A DNA stretch of 6,847 nucleotides from Oceanospirillaceae bacterium (GTDB lineage: Bacteria > Pseudomonadota > Gammaproteobacteria > Pseudomonadales > Balneatricaceae): positions 1 through 6,847 of the forward strand of contig JAGSHA010000171.1 in the NCBI GenBank assembly GCA_023954795.1. Reading direction: 5' to 3'. The notes beneath the pieces were generated by a model. That model searched no databases and was not told the origin of the DNA. It was given only the letters and a program-made list of their open reading frames with translations. A program made the position numbers and the translations under genes. Below, piece after piece: positions 5,949 through 6,847 of the stretch; the first letter of the stretch is position 1, and each line of letters starts with the position of its first letter.

Positions 5949-6847
5949 TTGAATAGCCTCCGACTGGCCGTAACCGCAGGTGAACCTGCGGGTATCGGCC
6001 CTGATCTATGTATCCAAATCGCCCAATACGGACATCCGCACGAACTGGTCATCATCGCTGACCCTGAACTGCTCATTGCCCGTGCTCAGACACTCAACCT
6101 GCCGCTGAACATCAGAATCTTTGATCCACTGAAGCCCGCGCAATCAACATCCAAAAGCACACTGACAGTGCTTCCTGTTAAGTTGCCGGTAGCCGCACAG
6201 GCAGGTGAACTTAATGCGCAGAACAGCAGCTATGTACTTGAGACACTGAAACTGGCTACCGAAGGCTGCCTTGATAATACCTTCCACGGCCTGGTCACTG
6301 CGCCGGTTCACAAAGGCATTATTAACGACGCAGGCATCCCGTTTAGTGGCCATACCGAGTTTCTCGAAGAACTGACGCACACATCAAAAGTTGTGATGAT
6401 GCTGGCCACTGAAGGGCTGCGTGTAGCGCTGGCAACCACGCACCTCCCTTTGCGAGAGATCGCCGATAGCATCACTCCGGAGCTCCTAACCGAAGTGATA
6501 GAGGTATTGCACAAGGATCTGCAAACCTCATTCGGATTACCGAATCCCCATATTTTGGTTGCCGGACTCAATCCACATGCTGGTGAAGGCGGCCATCTGG
6601 GTATGGAGGAGATCAACGTGATCGAACCCGTACTGACAAAGCTGCGCGCAAAAGGCATGAATCTGTCCGGCCCGCTGCCTGCAGACACCCTCTTTACAGA
6701 GAAGTATCTCGCTACAGCCGATGCGGCACTGGCCATGTATCACGATCAGGGCCTGCCGGTATTGAAATACAAAGGCTTTGGCCGCGCGGTTAATGTTACA
6801 CTTGGCATGCCGATTATCCGCACATCGGTTGATCACGGCACAGCGCT
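5949..6847 (+). CDS. pdxA: PdxA, 4-hydroxythreonine-4-phosphate dehydrogenase (3' end beyond window)
   Basis: PdxA oxidises 4-phosphohydroxy-L-threonine with NAD(P)+ to the aminoacetone phosphate that PdxJ joins with deoxyxylulose phosphate in pyridoxal-phosphate synthesis. The window holds 299 of about 330 codons. Matching motifs are VTAGEPAGIGPDL (8-20), TAPVHKGIINDAGIPFSGHTEF (117-138), ATTHLPLRE (162-170), GLNPHAGEGGHLG (206-218), GPLPADTLF (241-249), MYHDQGLPVLKYKGFGR (263-279) and RTSVDHGTA (291-299). The metal-binding histidines are H165, H210 and H265, each one off from the E. coli 166, 211 and 266. The start is the TTG at 5949: the frame is closed by TGA at 5919-5921, and no ATG or GTG lies between that stop and the conserved N-terminus. 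It begins 14 bases after surA, as in the usual lptD-surA-pdxA operon; rsmA would be expected next. No frameshift is seen. The right edge cuts after VDHGTA. Confidence 0.96.
   Translation, partial: MNSLRLAVTAGEPAGIGPDLCIQIAQYGHPHELVIIADPELLIARAQTLNLPLNIRIFDPLKPAQSTSKSTLTVLPVKLPVAAQAGELNAQNSSYVLETLKLATEGCLDNTFHGLVTAPVHKGIINDAGIPFSGHTEFLEELTHTSKVVMMLATEGLRVALATTHLPLREIADSITPELLTEVIEVLHKDLQTSFGLPNPHILVAGLNPHAGEGGHLGMEEINVIEPVLTKLRAKGMNLSGPLPADTLFTEKYLATADAALAMYHDQGLPVLKYKGFGRAVNVTLGMPIIRTSVDHGTA
5966..6000 (+). other. Long potential hairpin over the first codons of pdxA
   Basis: An inner perfect 7-bp stem (CCGCAGG at 5974-5980, loop TGAA, CCTGCGG at 5985-5991) is extended, after one A/G mismatch, by TA/TA pairs. 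After a single-base bulge it is extended again by GGCCG (5966-5970) with CGGCC (5996-6000), about 14 pairs in 35 bases. It lies 17 bases after the TTG codon, within the normal footprint of an initiating ribosome. No T-run follows, so it is not an intrinsic terminator. Part of it is forced by the conserved GEPAGIGP coding, so selection for structure is unproven. Confidence 0.5.

Noticed and set aside
5966..6000. The pdxA hairpin as a transcription terminator after surA.
   Set aside because: It lacks a following T-run and lies within conserved pdxA codons, so a terminator is unlikely.

Overview
The window is a compact chromosomal cell-envelope locus from a gammaproteobacterium, with about 50% G+C judged by eye. 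Gene order and protein features resemble Pseudomonas and the Oceanospirillales (marine relatives such as Amphritea, Neptunomonas or Marinobacterium) more than Enterobacteria. The genus cannot be fixed from the sequence alone. There are six protein genes, two of them cut by the window edges. I see no RNA gene, mobile element, CRISPR array or sign of recent transfer. Almost every base is coding.

Left half, minus strand (1-2148): a three-gene run transcribed leftward as amgK, murU, djlA. AmgK phosphorylates recycled N-acetylmuramic acid (MurNAc) and MurU turns the sugar phosphate into UDP-MurNAc. Together they are the core of the peptidoglycan-recycling shunt that bypasses de novo, fosfomycin-sensitive UDP-MurNAc synthesis. 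djlA encodes a membrane-anchored DnaK co-chaperone; only its N-terminal 132 residues are in the window. The genes touch or overlap: a TGATG junction for amgK/murU and an 11-base overlap for murU/djlA.

Centre (2149-2273): a 125-bp divergent intergenic region, the only substantial non-coding stretch. It must hold the start signals for both directions. It contains an AT-rich core, a GC-rich hairpin in the presumed lptD leader, and the lptD ribosome binding site.

Right half, plus strand (2274-6847): lptD, surA and pdxA. LptD is the outer-membrane LPS translocon. SurA is the periplasmic chaperone that helps fold LptD and other outer-membrane proteins. PdxA is a pyridoxal-phosphate biosynthesis dehydrogenase and is cut at the right edge after 299 codons. 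lptD and surA overlap by about 20 bases. pdxA starts 14 bases after surA with a TTG codon and has a strong potential hairpin over its first codons.

Overall this is a well-known, conserved locus rather than an undescribed system. In E. coli djlA lies directly divergent from lptD. Here amgK-murU sits between them, as in Pseudomonas, so peptidoglycan recycling and outer-membrane assembly share one divergent control region. The points most worth a second look are the RNA structures at the lptD leader and the pdxA start, and the degenerate first parvulin domain of SurA.
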